NCBI GenBank assembly: GCA_038065335.1
Contig: JBBTRD010000002.1
Span: 1-15,301 of the forward strand
Length of the DNA stretch: 15,301 bases
Reading direction: 5' to 3'
Source: 2-01-FULL-41-21 sp038065335
GTDB lineage: Bacteria > Patescibacteriota > Minisyncoccia > 2-02-FULL-40-12 > GWA2-44-9
The position numbers and the translations under genes are program-made. This document shows, piece by piece, positions 7,338 through 13,369 of this stretch (within the stretch, counting starts at the first letter, position 1; the number at the start of each line of letters is the position of its first letter). The notes under the pieces are model-generated. The model was given only the letters and a program-made list of their open reading frames with translations, searched no databases and was not told where the DNA came from.

Positions 7338-7655
7338 ATGAATAGACTACAAAAATTAGCATACGCGGGGTTTGCGTTGGCGCCCGCCGGCCTCCCCGTG
7401 ATGGGAGCTCCGGTTACGCTTTCGGAAATTCAAGATCGCATCCAGACAGTGGCCCAATTTTTGATTGTCGTTAGTATGGTTATCGCGGTGATCATGATTG
7501 TTTACGGCGGTATTCGTTGGATGCTTGCGCCGGATGATTCGAAAGCGGCAAAAGCGATTATCAGGAACGGTATTATTGGCGCGGCAATCGTGTTGGCTGT
7601 CGGTGTCATCTTACAGACCGTTGCCGGTTTTGTGACTCGCTCTTTCTTCAGCTAG
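7338..7655 (+). CDS. VirB2/TrbC-like small membrane protein, last gene of operon
   Basis: The 105-residue protein has an N-terminal signal-like segment (LAYAGFALAPAGLPVMGA, about 6-24), helix 1 (about 37-60) containing MIVYGGIRWML, the loop APDDSKAAKAIIRNG and helix 2 (about 74-97). It aligns well with the preceding gene around the loop and second helix (I-V-L-A-V-G-V-I-L-Q-T-V versus V-V-L-A-T-G-V-I-I-N-T-V). It is the closest in the window to a minimal VirB2/TrbC pilin. I chose ATG 7338 because AGGGGGTGG (7328-7336) just upstream is the clearest Shine-Dalgarno-like site of the operon; GTG 7332 would lie inside it. A strong terminator follows 13 bases after the stop. Confidence 0.75.
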   Translation: MNRLQKLAYAGFALAPAGLPVMGAPVTLSEIQDRIQTVAQFLIVVSMVIAVIMIVYGGIRWMLAPDDSKAAKAIIRNGIIGAAIVLAVGVILQTVAGFVTRSFFS

Positions 7656-7668
7656 TAAGTTACGCATG

Positions 7669-7717
7669 CATAAATCTAAAATCCGTCCCGCTTAGCGGGA
7701 CGGATTTTAGATTTATG
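7669..7717. terminator. Perfect 23-bp-stem terminator of the VirB2-like operon
   Basis: 7669-7691 pairs perfectly with 7695-7717 around a TTA loop. The GTCCCGC/GCGGGAC core is flanked by A-rich and T-rich arms (CTAAAATC/GATTTTAG), as in the terminators at 1125 and 8638. It closes the operon that begins at 3189. Confidence 0.85.
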
Positions 7718-7907
7718 GCCCCGACGAGCTACTCCGACGATTCTGTCGGAGCGTGCTGTCGGGGAGCCGACAGAGTTCTCAAGGAGTGTTGGGATACCCA
7801 CTCCGGGAACCAAAGCGTCGGCTTTGAAAAAATCTCAAAAAATCGGTAGTATTACCAAGTATCTTTATGAAAAGATATCGTGGATGGAGCCCTTGGCAGA
7901 CACCAAG
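7717..7907. other. Chain of hairpins between the operon terminator and the endonuclease gene
   Basis: No gene is seen in 7718-7927. The stretch contains a long bipartite hairpin (CCCCGAC 7719-7725 with 7758-7764; CTCCGAC 7732-7738 with 7745-7751) and an outer pair AGCCGAC 7765-7771 with GTCGGCT 7817-7823 enclosing GGAGTG 7783-7788 with CACTCC 7799-7804. Then come GGTA 7845-7848 with TACC 7853-7856, TATCTTT 7860-7866 with AAAGATA 7871-7877, and CTTGG 7892-7896 with CCAAG 7903-7907. So many paired segments in a row suggest a structured RNA, an intron remnant or a palindromic repeat element. I cannot assign a family. Confidence 0.5.
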
Positions 7908-7921
7908 AACCTTAGTATAAT
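7893..7921 (+). promoter_or_regulatory. Strong sigma70-type promoter of endonuclease/tRNA-Leu unit
   Basis: TTGGCA (7893-7898) and a perfect TATAAT (7916-7921) are 17 bases apart. The -10 ends 6 bases before the ATG at 7928, so the mRNA is probably leaderless. The only other gene downstream is tRNA-Leu, so this promoter may also serve the tRNA. Confidence 0.75.
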
Positions 7922-7927
7922 TAATGC

Positions 7928-8593
7928 ATGAAAAGATTATCTAAGATTAAAATAAAGTGGAGTTCTAAATTTGCTTATGCTATGGGACTCTTAGCCACAG
8001 ATGGGAACTTGTCTAAAGATGAAAGACACATAGACTTTACTTCCAAAGATAAAGAGCTGGTTAGTAAGTTTAGAGAGTGCTTAGGAATTGATAATAAAAT
8101 AGGAATAAAATATCGAGGTAGGGACGATTATCAAAGGAAACAGTATTTTAGGGTCCAAGTAGGAGATATTAATTTCTATCAATTTTTATTGTCTATTGGT
8201 CTGAGTCCAAAAAAGTCAAAAACACTAGATTCTCTGGATATTCCAGAAGAGTTCTCTAGTGATTTTTTGAGAGGCTGTATTGATGGGGATGGGAGTATTG
8301 GGTCTTTTAAACATCCAGAAAGCAAATATCCACAATTACGAGTGAGGTTGGTTTCTGCTAGTCGGAACTTTCTAGAATGGATAAAATTAAGGATAGAAAG
8401 CACCACTAAGATTAAGGGTGGCTGGATATGTAAATCAAAAGATATTTTCCTATTGTCATATGGAAAATCAGATTCAATGAAGTTGTTAAGGTTTTTATAT
8501 AAAGACAAAGATTGCATTTGCTTAACGAGAAAATTTGAAATTGCAAAAAGTTTAATGGGCGAGTGGCGGAACTGGGATACGCGCGGCGCTTAG
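7928..8593 (+). CDS. LAGLIDADG homing endonuclease running into tRNA-Leu
   Basis: The 221-residue protein has two LAGLIDADG motifs: YAMGLLATDGNL (about residues 18-29) and FLRGCIDGDGSIG (about 114-126). Both keep the catalytic Asp, so one chain should form a monomeric endonuclease that cuts a long asymmetric site. Such enzymes are usually carried by introns or inteins and spread their own gene. Here no intron is visible: the reading frame enters the intact tRNA-Leu at 8557, and its last dozen codons (GEWRNWDTRGA) are tRNA sequence, with the TAG stop at 8591-8593 being the anticodon. The natural C-terminus may have been lost or rewritten on insertion. The gene is A/T-rich compared with its neighbours and has its own strong promoter, which fits a mobile gene. 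Confidence 0.85.
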   Translation: MKRLSKIKIKWSSKFAYAMGLLATDGNLSKDERHIDFTSKDKELVSKFRECLGIDNKIGIKYRGRDDYQRKQYFRVQVGDINFYQFLLSIGLSPKKSKTLDSLDIPEEFSSDFLRGCIDGDGSIGSFKHPESKYPQLRVRLVSASRNFLEWIKLRIESTTKIKGGWICKSKDIFLLSYGKSDSMKLLRFLYKDKDCICLTRKFEIAKSLMGEWRNWDTRGA

Positions 8594-8641
8594 GACGCCG
8601 TTCCGAAAGGATTGTGGGTTCAAATCCCACCTCGCCCACCA
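8557..8641 (+). tRNA. tRNA-Leu (anticodon UAG), CCA encoded
   Basis: Acceptor GGGCGAG (8557-8563) pairs with CTCGCCC (8631-8637), and ACCA is encoded at 8638-8641. The D arm is 8566-8582 and the anticodon stem CGGCG/CGCCG (8584-8588, 8596-8600) carries loop CTTAGGA with TAG at 8591-8593. A long variable arm (8601-8613, class II) and T arm GTGGG/CCCAC (8614-8630) with loop TTCAAAT follow. All parts are intact. The first 37 bases are also the end of the endonuclease reading frame, so RNase P cleavage would remove it from a joint transcript. Confidence 0.95.
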
Positions 8642-8685
8642 ATAAACTAAAGACCCCGCCGAGGCGGGGTCTTTAGTTTATTGGT
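8638..8685. terminator. Bidirectional palindromic terminator shared by tRNA-Leu and vanW
   Basis: 8638-8660 pairs with 8663-8685 without mismatch. The core is CCCCGCC/GGCGGGG, with A-rich (AATAAACTAAAGA) and T-rich outer arms. The left arm includes the encoded ACCA end of tRNA-Leu, and the right arm includes the stop codon of the convergent vanW gene (8678-8680), so one structure serves both transcripts. Confidence 0.8.
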
Positions 8686-9841
8686 AAGGATTCGGGTCCG
8701 TTGGGTACAGACTTGGTGATTTGTAGTCTGAATAAAATGTTTTACTGGTGCTGGCACCGTTGGCAAAATTGATGGTCCGAGTGAAATATGCTTTCATGGC
8801 GCCGTCGGGCTGGATGTCGTATTGAAAAGGTCCGGTCATAGTGACAACTCGGCCGTCGCTTTTGCCATATATTTCAAATATTAAATTCTTGCCCATGATA
8901 TGAGTTTGAACGAGCACTGGACCAGATGTGTTGTTAATGAATCTCAAATCGCTTGAGCCGGGATAAATGGTGGCGTCAAAGCCTTGAGGTTCATAGTAAT
9001 TAACGGGAAAAGCATGAGGCTTGCGCTCCACGATAGGGAAGCCGGCCATAATGGCCGCCCGAAAGAGCGTAGTTGATACTTGGCAGATGCCTCCGCCGTA
9101 TTCGTATTCAATCTTGCCGTCTTTGATTACTTTTTCCGGCGCATAGCCTTGAGATGCTGTCACATCACCCAGAACAGTATTAAAAGAGAATGTTTCATTT
9201 GGTTTGACAATGTAGCCATTATATATTTTGGAAGCAACTTTAATATTTTGGATGCGGGCCAGGGTTGAGCCGGTAAAATTTGATTCGCCGACGGCGAGAC
9301 GGTCGCTGATACCGAGCGAGTTTATTTTTTCAGCCGTTATGGCCGGTTCAGTCGTCTCTAGCGCAAGAGCAATCTCCGATTTATTAGCGAGGAAACCTTG
9401 CTCAAGTGCAATCACGGTTTTAGGAATGTTAAGTTCCTGGCCATTTTGAGCGGGCGTCAAAATAACAGCTACGCCATTTTCGATGGTAAACTTGGCATCA
9501 ATGGGGGCACGGCTTGTTTTATTGGCTAAATCAATAACATAATCATCCAAGTCGTTGGTAAAGCGGATGTCTTTTTGGCCCGTGTAATCGCGGGTATATG
9601 ATTCTGTCCAGTTGGTAATTTCTCCCTTTTTGATAATAAATTTCTTATTGCCAACTATTATAGACGTGTCGTGACTCGAGGCTTGATTAATAAGCGACGC
9701 CATGTTTTTAACTGGTGTTGGCGGTGGCGAAGAAAGAGTGCGAAAATATACAATAACACCAAGCGAAAACGCGACGAGAACAATAACCCCGGCGATAATA
9801 AGCCGGGAGACAAGGGTTCGGAAAAAAGATGGGCGAAACAT
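8678..9841 (-). CDS. VanW family protein with peptidoglycan-binding-like domain
   Basis: The 387-residue protein has a membrane anchor near its start (about 13-33). A region (about 40-175) with I-T-N-W, a repeated beta pattern and ALEQGF fits the PG_binding_4-type domain often found before VanW. The VanW domain follows (about 190-320), with KPNETFSFN, LGDVTASQGY, the highly conserved YGGGICQVSTTLF, HAFPVNYYEPQGFDATI and LRFIN. VanW proteins are common in Gram-positive bacteria and this lineage; their reaction is not established, and VanW itself takes its name from vancomycin clusters without being needed for resistance. The protein would sit outside the membrane near peptidoglycan. It is the last gene of a - strand run and its stop lies inside the shared terminator. 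Confidence 0.9.
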   Translation of the reverse strand: MFRPSFFRTLVSRLIIAGVIVLVAFSLGVIVYFRTLSSPPPTPVKNMASLINQASSHDTSIIVGNKKFIIKKGEITNWTESYTRDYTGQKDIRFTNDLDDYVIDLANKTSRAPIDAKFTIENGVAVILTPAQNGQELNIPKTVIALEQGFLANKSEIALALETTEPAITAEKINSLGISDRLAVGESNFTGSTLARIQNIKVASKIYNGYIVKPNETFSFNTVLGDVTASQGYAPEKVIKDGKIEYEYGGGICQVSTTLFRAAIMAGFPIVERKPHAFPVNYYEPQGFDATIYPGSSDLRFINNTSGPVLVQTHIMGKNLIFEIYGKSDGRVVTMTGPFQYDIQPDGAMKAYFTRTINFANGASTSKTFYSDYKSPSLYPTDPNPYQ

Positions 9842-9887
9842 GAGAGAAATCAGCCCAGCATATCAACCTCGACTTGCTTCCAGCTTT

Positions 9888-9907
9888 GTTATTCGCAAGC
9901 GAATAAC
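9888..9907. repeat. Palindrome between the hsp20 and vanW genes
   Basis: GTTATTCGC (9888-9896) and GCGAATAAC (9899-9907) form a perfect 9-bp inverted repeat around AA. It lies in the 88-base gap between the two - strand genes, about 50 bases before the vanW start. It could be an operator or an mRNA processing hairpin. Confidence 0.5.
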
Positions 9908-9929
9908 TGGTCGGGGTTGTATTACTGGG

Positions 9930-10343
9930 TCAACCGGATATTTTAAGTTTTTTAGTCCGGTTTTTCTCCAGTTTTGGGAGGCGAATAGTTAGAATGCCGT
10001 TTTTGTAGCTGGCCTTGGCGCTTTCGGGATCGACATCAACCGGAAGAATAACGGCTCGCGAAAACGCGCCCCAGTAAAGTTCACGATGGAAAAAACCTTC
10101 AGCGCTAACCTGCTCTTCGGCTTTACGGACGCCTTTGATGGTAATCATATCTTTGGTAACTTGAATATCAATATCTTCAATTTTAGCTCCGGCAATAGTT
10201 GAACGAATAACTATATCATCGTCAGTTTGATAAACGTCAACCGTCAAATGGCCCTCGTCTTTTGACGGGGCAGCTTTCTTACTGGCTGTTAGTGAGACAG
10301 GGTAGTCAGAATTTTGATTATTGTCGGAAAAAAAGTCTTGCAT
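9930..10343 (-). CDS. Small heat-shock protein, Hsp20/alpha-crystallin family
   Basis: The 137-residue protein has a short polar N-terminal arm (about 1-32) and an alpha-crystallin domain (about 33-125). Visible blocks are LTVDVYQTDDDIVIRSTIAG, the DIDIQVTKDMITIKG strand pair, FHRELYWGAFSRAVILP and the late A-x-Y-K-N-G-I-L-T-I-R-L-P signature. The C-terminal extension ends KKLKISG, whose L-K-I could serve as the (I/L)-x-(I/V) motif that links subunits in the oligomer. These proteins hold unfolding proteins in soluble form without ATP. The gene follows prsW by 15 bases and is probably in the same transcript. No CIRCE-like or other heat-shock operator is visible in front of it. Confidence 0.93.
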   Translation of the reverse strand: MQDFFSDNNQNSDYPVSLTASKKAAPSKDEGHLTVDVYQTDDDIVIRSTIAGAKIEDIDIQVTKDMITIKGVRKAEEQVSAEGFFHRELYWGAFSRAVILPVDVDPESAKASYKNGILTIRLPKLEKNRTKKLKISG

Positions 10344-10358
10344 GGATAGAAAGCGGGA

Positions 10359-11114
10359 TTAGGTGATGGAGATTTCTTTTTCGGTTGCCACGGAAAGGCG
10401 GGGAATGTAGCCTTGGGATCTTTTCTTTATTTTATCAAATAATAAGAAAACAAGAAATGCCATCACACACAGGAGGCCGACCGACAACAGGAGTCCATGA
10501 AGTTGGTTGTCAGTGCTGGCAAGGAAGATATTAAATGTGAAGTGAAATAGGGTCGCAATCAAGAGTCCGACAATAATTAATTTTTTGCGATGATTTTGAA
10601 AGAACCAGGATAAAGCCAGGAAATAGCCGACAATTCCGGAGGATAAGGCATGAAGAAGGGTCGCGCCCAGCGAGCGCAAGGCCCAGATAGTGAGAGTTGT
10701 TTGAATGCCGTCGGGAATGGTGCGAAAGAGGACGAGGATATTTTCAATAGCCGCGAACCCAAGACCGGTTATTATCATGTACACCATGGCGTCCACCGGC
10801 TCGTCAAAAGCCGAATCGGTAAGGGCAATAATTCGAACGGCATAGTATTTAATGAATTCTTCAATGAAAGCCGCCCACAGGAAAAAGAGTGATCCTTGGG
10901 CAATCAGAGCATTGAGCGGGGTCCAATAACCGACCTGATTGAAGCCTATTTGGAGAAGTACCGCGACAGGAGAGATGATAATCCCCATCAGAAAAGTTTT
11001 AGTGATGAGATATTTTGGTTCTGGATGACAATCCTGGTGGTAAAAGAAAAACATCCAGACGAGACTGGGCAGGAGACCGAGCGCGACCAGTAATCCGGCA
11101 GTTACAGGAGACAT
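10359..11114 (-). CDS. prsW: PrsW-type intramembrane metalloprotease
   Basis: The 251-residue protein has about seven or eight hydrophobic helices. It shows the PrsW family signs in order: E-E-F-I-K-Y (about residue 86-91, the glutamate pair), G-F-A-A-I-E-N (about 119-125), H-A-L-S-S-G (about 156-161) and F-H-F-T-F-N (about 192-197). These Glu and His residues are thought to bind the catalytic zinc within the membrane. In Bacillus subtilis PrsW cuts an anti-sigma factor; here no anti-sigma gene is nearby, so the substrate is unknown. I chose ATG 11114 over the preceding GTG because a TATAAT ends 6 bases upstream, implying a leaderless start. It sits between valS and the hsp20 gene, which could point to an envelope or protein stress role. 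Confidence 0.85.
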   Translation of the reverse strand: MSPVTAGLLVALGLLPSLVWMFFFYHQDCHPEPKYLITKTFLMGIIISPVAVLLQIGFNQVGYWTPLNALIAQGSLFFLWAAFIEEFIKYYAVRIIALTDSAFDEPVDAMVYMIITGLGFAAIENILVLFRTIPDGIQTTLTIWALRSLGATLLHALSSGIVGYFLALSWFFQNHRKKLIIVGLLIATLFHFTFNIFLASTDNQLHGLLLSVGLLCVMAFLVFLLFDKIKKRSQGYIPRLSVATEKEISIT

Positions 11115-11120
11115 CACTAT

Positions 11121-11149
11121 ATTATAAGTTTTTTATATCGAAGTGGCGA
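11121..11149 (-). promoter_or_regulatory. Putative promoter of the prsW gene
   Basis: On the - strand a perfect TATAAT (11126-11121) is preceded after 17 bases by a weak -35, TCGCCA (11149-11144). The -10 ends 6 bases before the ATG. The promoter lies in the 38-base gap after valS and would let prsW, hsp20 and vanW be expressed apart from valS. Confidence 0.55.
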
Positions 11150-11152
11150 GCG

Positions 11153-13294
11153 TTACTCGGGCCACTTTTCAACCATGAGTAGCTGTTTGTCGGGGATTTG
11201 AAGTTTTGAGTAAATTTCTTCGGTGATAAAAGGCATGAACGGGTGCAGGAGCTTAAGACAGGTGACCAAAATTTCCAAAAGCATCCGTTGGGCCGACGCT
11301 TTAATTGCCGGGTCTTCACTGGTGAGCTTAACCTTTGATTCTTCGATGATTTTATCGGCGAAAGCGTGCCAGATATAGTGATATATTTTTTCTCCGGCCA
11401 TATAAAAACGAAATTCTTCCATATCTTTGGTAATATCTTGAGAAACAACGGCCAAGTCGTCTATTAATTTCTGGTCTTCCGTTGTGAGGAGCGATTTTTG
11501 AAATTCCGTCGAATCGGGAATGCTCATAAGGATAAAGCGAGCGATGTTCCATAATTTGTTCGAGAAATTTCGATACCCCCTTATTTTTGGTTCCGATAAC
11601 TTACTGTCTGTGCCGGCAGTGGTACCTATAATCAGCGACATCCGAACCGCATCGGCCCCGTATTTACCTATCATTTTGAGCGGGTCGATATTATTGCCTA
11701 ATGATTTTGAAATCTTTCTTCCTTTCTCATCCCGCACCAATCCATGTAGATATACTGTTTTGAATGGAACCTGTTTGAGGTGAAAACCGCTCATCATAAT
11801 CATTCTGGCAACCCAGAAAAATAAAATATCATATCCGGTTTCTAGAATTGTGGTGGGGTGATATGTGGCAAGATCGTTCGTCTGGTCTGGCCAGCCAAGA
11901 GTAGAAAATGTCCAAAGAGCGGAAGAAAACCAAGTATCTAATACGTCAGGATCCTGCTCCCAACCTTCGCCGGCCGGTTTTTCTATACTGCATTTGATTT
12001 CTTGGTCACGATACCAGATAGGGACTCGGTGACCAAACCAAATTTGGCGGCTGATACACCAATCTCTAAGGTTATCAATCCAATGGAAATATGTTTTTGT
12101 GGAATGCTCCGGAATTATTTTAATTTCTCCACTAGCAACTGGATCGCGCATAATGTCTTTAAGTGTTTTATTTCGACCATGGATTTTTTTGGTTACATTC
12201 ACAAACCACTGTAATTTTGGCAGGGGCTCAATAATGCCACCCGTTCTTTGAGCCGTACTGATGTTTTGAATTATTTCCTCCTCTTTTTCCAGAAGACCAT
12301 TCTCTTTTAACCATTGAACAACAAACTCTCTTGCTTCTGTCACTTTTTTGTCCAGCAAATTCTCTCCACCAACCGTCATTCGGCCATACTCGTTTATAAC
12401 CTGTTTTTTGGATAAGTCGTGGCGTTCCGCTATTTCCCAGTCAATCGTTGAATGGGCGGGAGTTACGCCCAAAGCGCCCGTGCCGAATTCGGGGTCCACT
12501 GATTTATCCGCGATTATTTTTATATGAATGGAAACTCCGGCAAACTCAAGGTCGTATTCTTTTCCGACATATTTTTTGTAGCGCGCATCATCGGGATGGA
12601 CCGCTACGGCCGTGTCGCCGACTTTTGTTTCAGGGCGGGTGGTGGCGATTGAGACAGGAAAGTCCTTTGAGTATCTGAAAGTATATAGTTTTGTTTTGCG
12701 TTCTTCATAAACGATTTCGTCGTCGGAGATGGTGGTCTGACCTTTCGGGTCCCAGTTCACAATACGATTGCCTCGATAAATTAGTCCTTCTTCGTACATT
12801 CGGATGAATGCTGCCATGACTGCTCGATAACGAATGCCGTCCATGGTATAGGCATAACGGCTCCAATCAACCGATGCTCCCATCGCTCTGATCTGGCTTA
12901 ATATGGTTGCCTTGTTTTCTTCGACAAACCGGTCGATTCGCTTTAAAAGTTCTTCTCTTCCCAAATCGTGGCGATTCTTGCTCTCTTTCTTTGAAATATC
13001 TTTTTCAACACGAGCCTGAGTAGCAATCGCCGCCGAATCGGTTCCGGGAATCCATAAAGCTTTTTTATTGTTCATGCGGGCATAGCGGATAAGGACGTCT
13101 TCGATAGCAAGCATTAGGGCGCTGCCCATATGAAGAATGCCCGTTACGTTTGGCGGGGGAAGAACAATCGAATATGGTTCTGTTCTTTCGCCGGGCAAAT
13201 TGTCGGGGTTGAAAAAGCCGCTGTCTTCCCAGCGTTTGTAGATTTTGTCTTCCACTTCGGTCGAATTGTAAGTTTTAGGCAACTCTTCAGGCAT
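11153..13294 (-). CDS. valS: Valyl-tRNA synthetase (short form)
   Basis: ValS joins valine to tRNA-Val. The N-terminal block (KTYNSTEVEDKIYKRWEDSGFF) is typical. The HIGH-type motif is H-M-G-S in PPPNVTGILHMGSA (about 47-60) and the KMSKS-type motif is K-I-S-K-S-L-G (about 525-531). The CP1 editing domain is present (TTRPET, then EFGTGALGVTPAH), keeping the D in the following S-T-I-D-W-E. The anticodon-binding domain ends at LLMVEKWPE. At 713 residues it is shorter than the usual 850-950, and the C-terminal coiled-coil arm is missing. WIPGTDSAAIATQ has Ser where many ValS enzymes have His (GTDHAGIATQ). The frame is intact, so I read this as a compact functional enzyme. The promoter lies directly upstream. 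Confidence 0.95.
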   Translation of the reverse strand: MPEELPKTYNSTEVEDKIYKRWEDSGFFNPDNLPGERTEPYSIVLPPPNVTGILHMGSALMLAIEDVLIRYARMNNKKALWIPGTDSAAIATQARVEKDISKKESKNRHDLGREELLKRIDRFVEENKATILSQIRAMGASVDWSRYAYTMDGIRYRAVMAAFIRMYEEGLIYRGNRIVNWDPKGQTTISDDEIVYEERKTKLYTFRYSKDFPVSIATTRPETKVGDTAVAVHPDDARYKKYVGKEYDLEFAGVSIHIKIIADKSVDPEFGTGALGVTPAHSTIDWEIAERHDLSKKQVINEYGRMTVGGENLLDKKVTEAREFVVQWLKENGLLEKEEEIIQNISTAQRTGGIIEPLPKLQWFVNVTKKIHGRNKTLKDIMRDPVASGEIKIIPEHSTKTYFHWIDNLRDWCISRQIWFGHRVPIWYRDQEIKCSIEKPAGEGWEQDPDVLDTWFSSALWTFSTLGWPDQTNDLATYHPTTILETGYDILFFWVARMIMMSGFHLKQVPFKTVYLHGLVRDEKGRKISKSLGNNIDPLKMIGKYGADAVRMSLIIGTTAGTDSKLSEPKIRGYRNFSNKLWNIARFILMSIPDSTEFQKSLLTTEDQKLIDDLAVVSQDITKDMEEFRFYMAGEKIYHYIWHAFADKIIEESKVKLTSEDPAIKASAQRMLLEILVTCLKLLHPFMPFITEEIYSKLQIPDKQLLMVEKWPE

Positions 13295-13303
13295 AGTAGT
13301 TCG

Positions 13304-13332
13304 AGTATAACTTTTTAATGCCTTTTTCTCAA
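13304..13332 (-). promoter_or_regulatory. valS promoter
   Basis: On the - strand TTGAGA (13332-13327) and TATACT (13309-13304) are 17 bases apart, each one base from consensus. The -10 ends 9 bases before the ATG, so the mRNA has almost no leader. Confidence 0.7.
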
Positions 13333-13341
13333 TGTTTTATC

Positions 13342-13369
13342 TTAATTCGTAATTCTTGCTTCTTAATTC
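13342..13369. repeat. TTAATTC repeat between tsaD and valS
   Basis: TTAATTC or TAATTC occurs three times (13342-13348, 13350-13355, 13363-13369) in the short gap after tsaD. The last copy touches the tsaD stop codon. Confidence 0.45.

Noticed and set aside
7790..7797. TGGGATAC shared with the tRNA-Leu D loop (8573-8580) as a target-site duplication
   Set aside because: Only 8 bases match, flanking bases differ, and the upstream copy lies inside its own hairpin; chance is likely.
7855..7907. Group I intron core (an AAGATAT sequence like the conserved S element)
   Set aside because: The partner P7 strand and the other core elements could not be found in a consistent order. Kept only as a test to run.
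7928..8593. tRNA-Leu interrupted by an intron carrying the endonuclease
   Set aside because: tRNA-Leu at 8557-8641 is uninterrupted, and I found no second 5' tRNA half upstream of the endonuclease.
8412..8642. Protein on the - strand (MVGEVGFEPTILS...)
   Set aside because: Its start is the reverse complement of tRNA-Leu, a well-known false gene pattern, and the rest lies antisense to the endonuclease gene.
12448..12678. Open frame on the + strand inside valS
   Set aside because: It lies antisense to the conserved editing region of ValS and has no recognisable features; the same holds for the other + strand frames within valS, tsaD, prsW and vanW.
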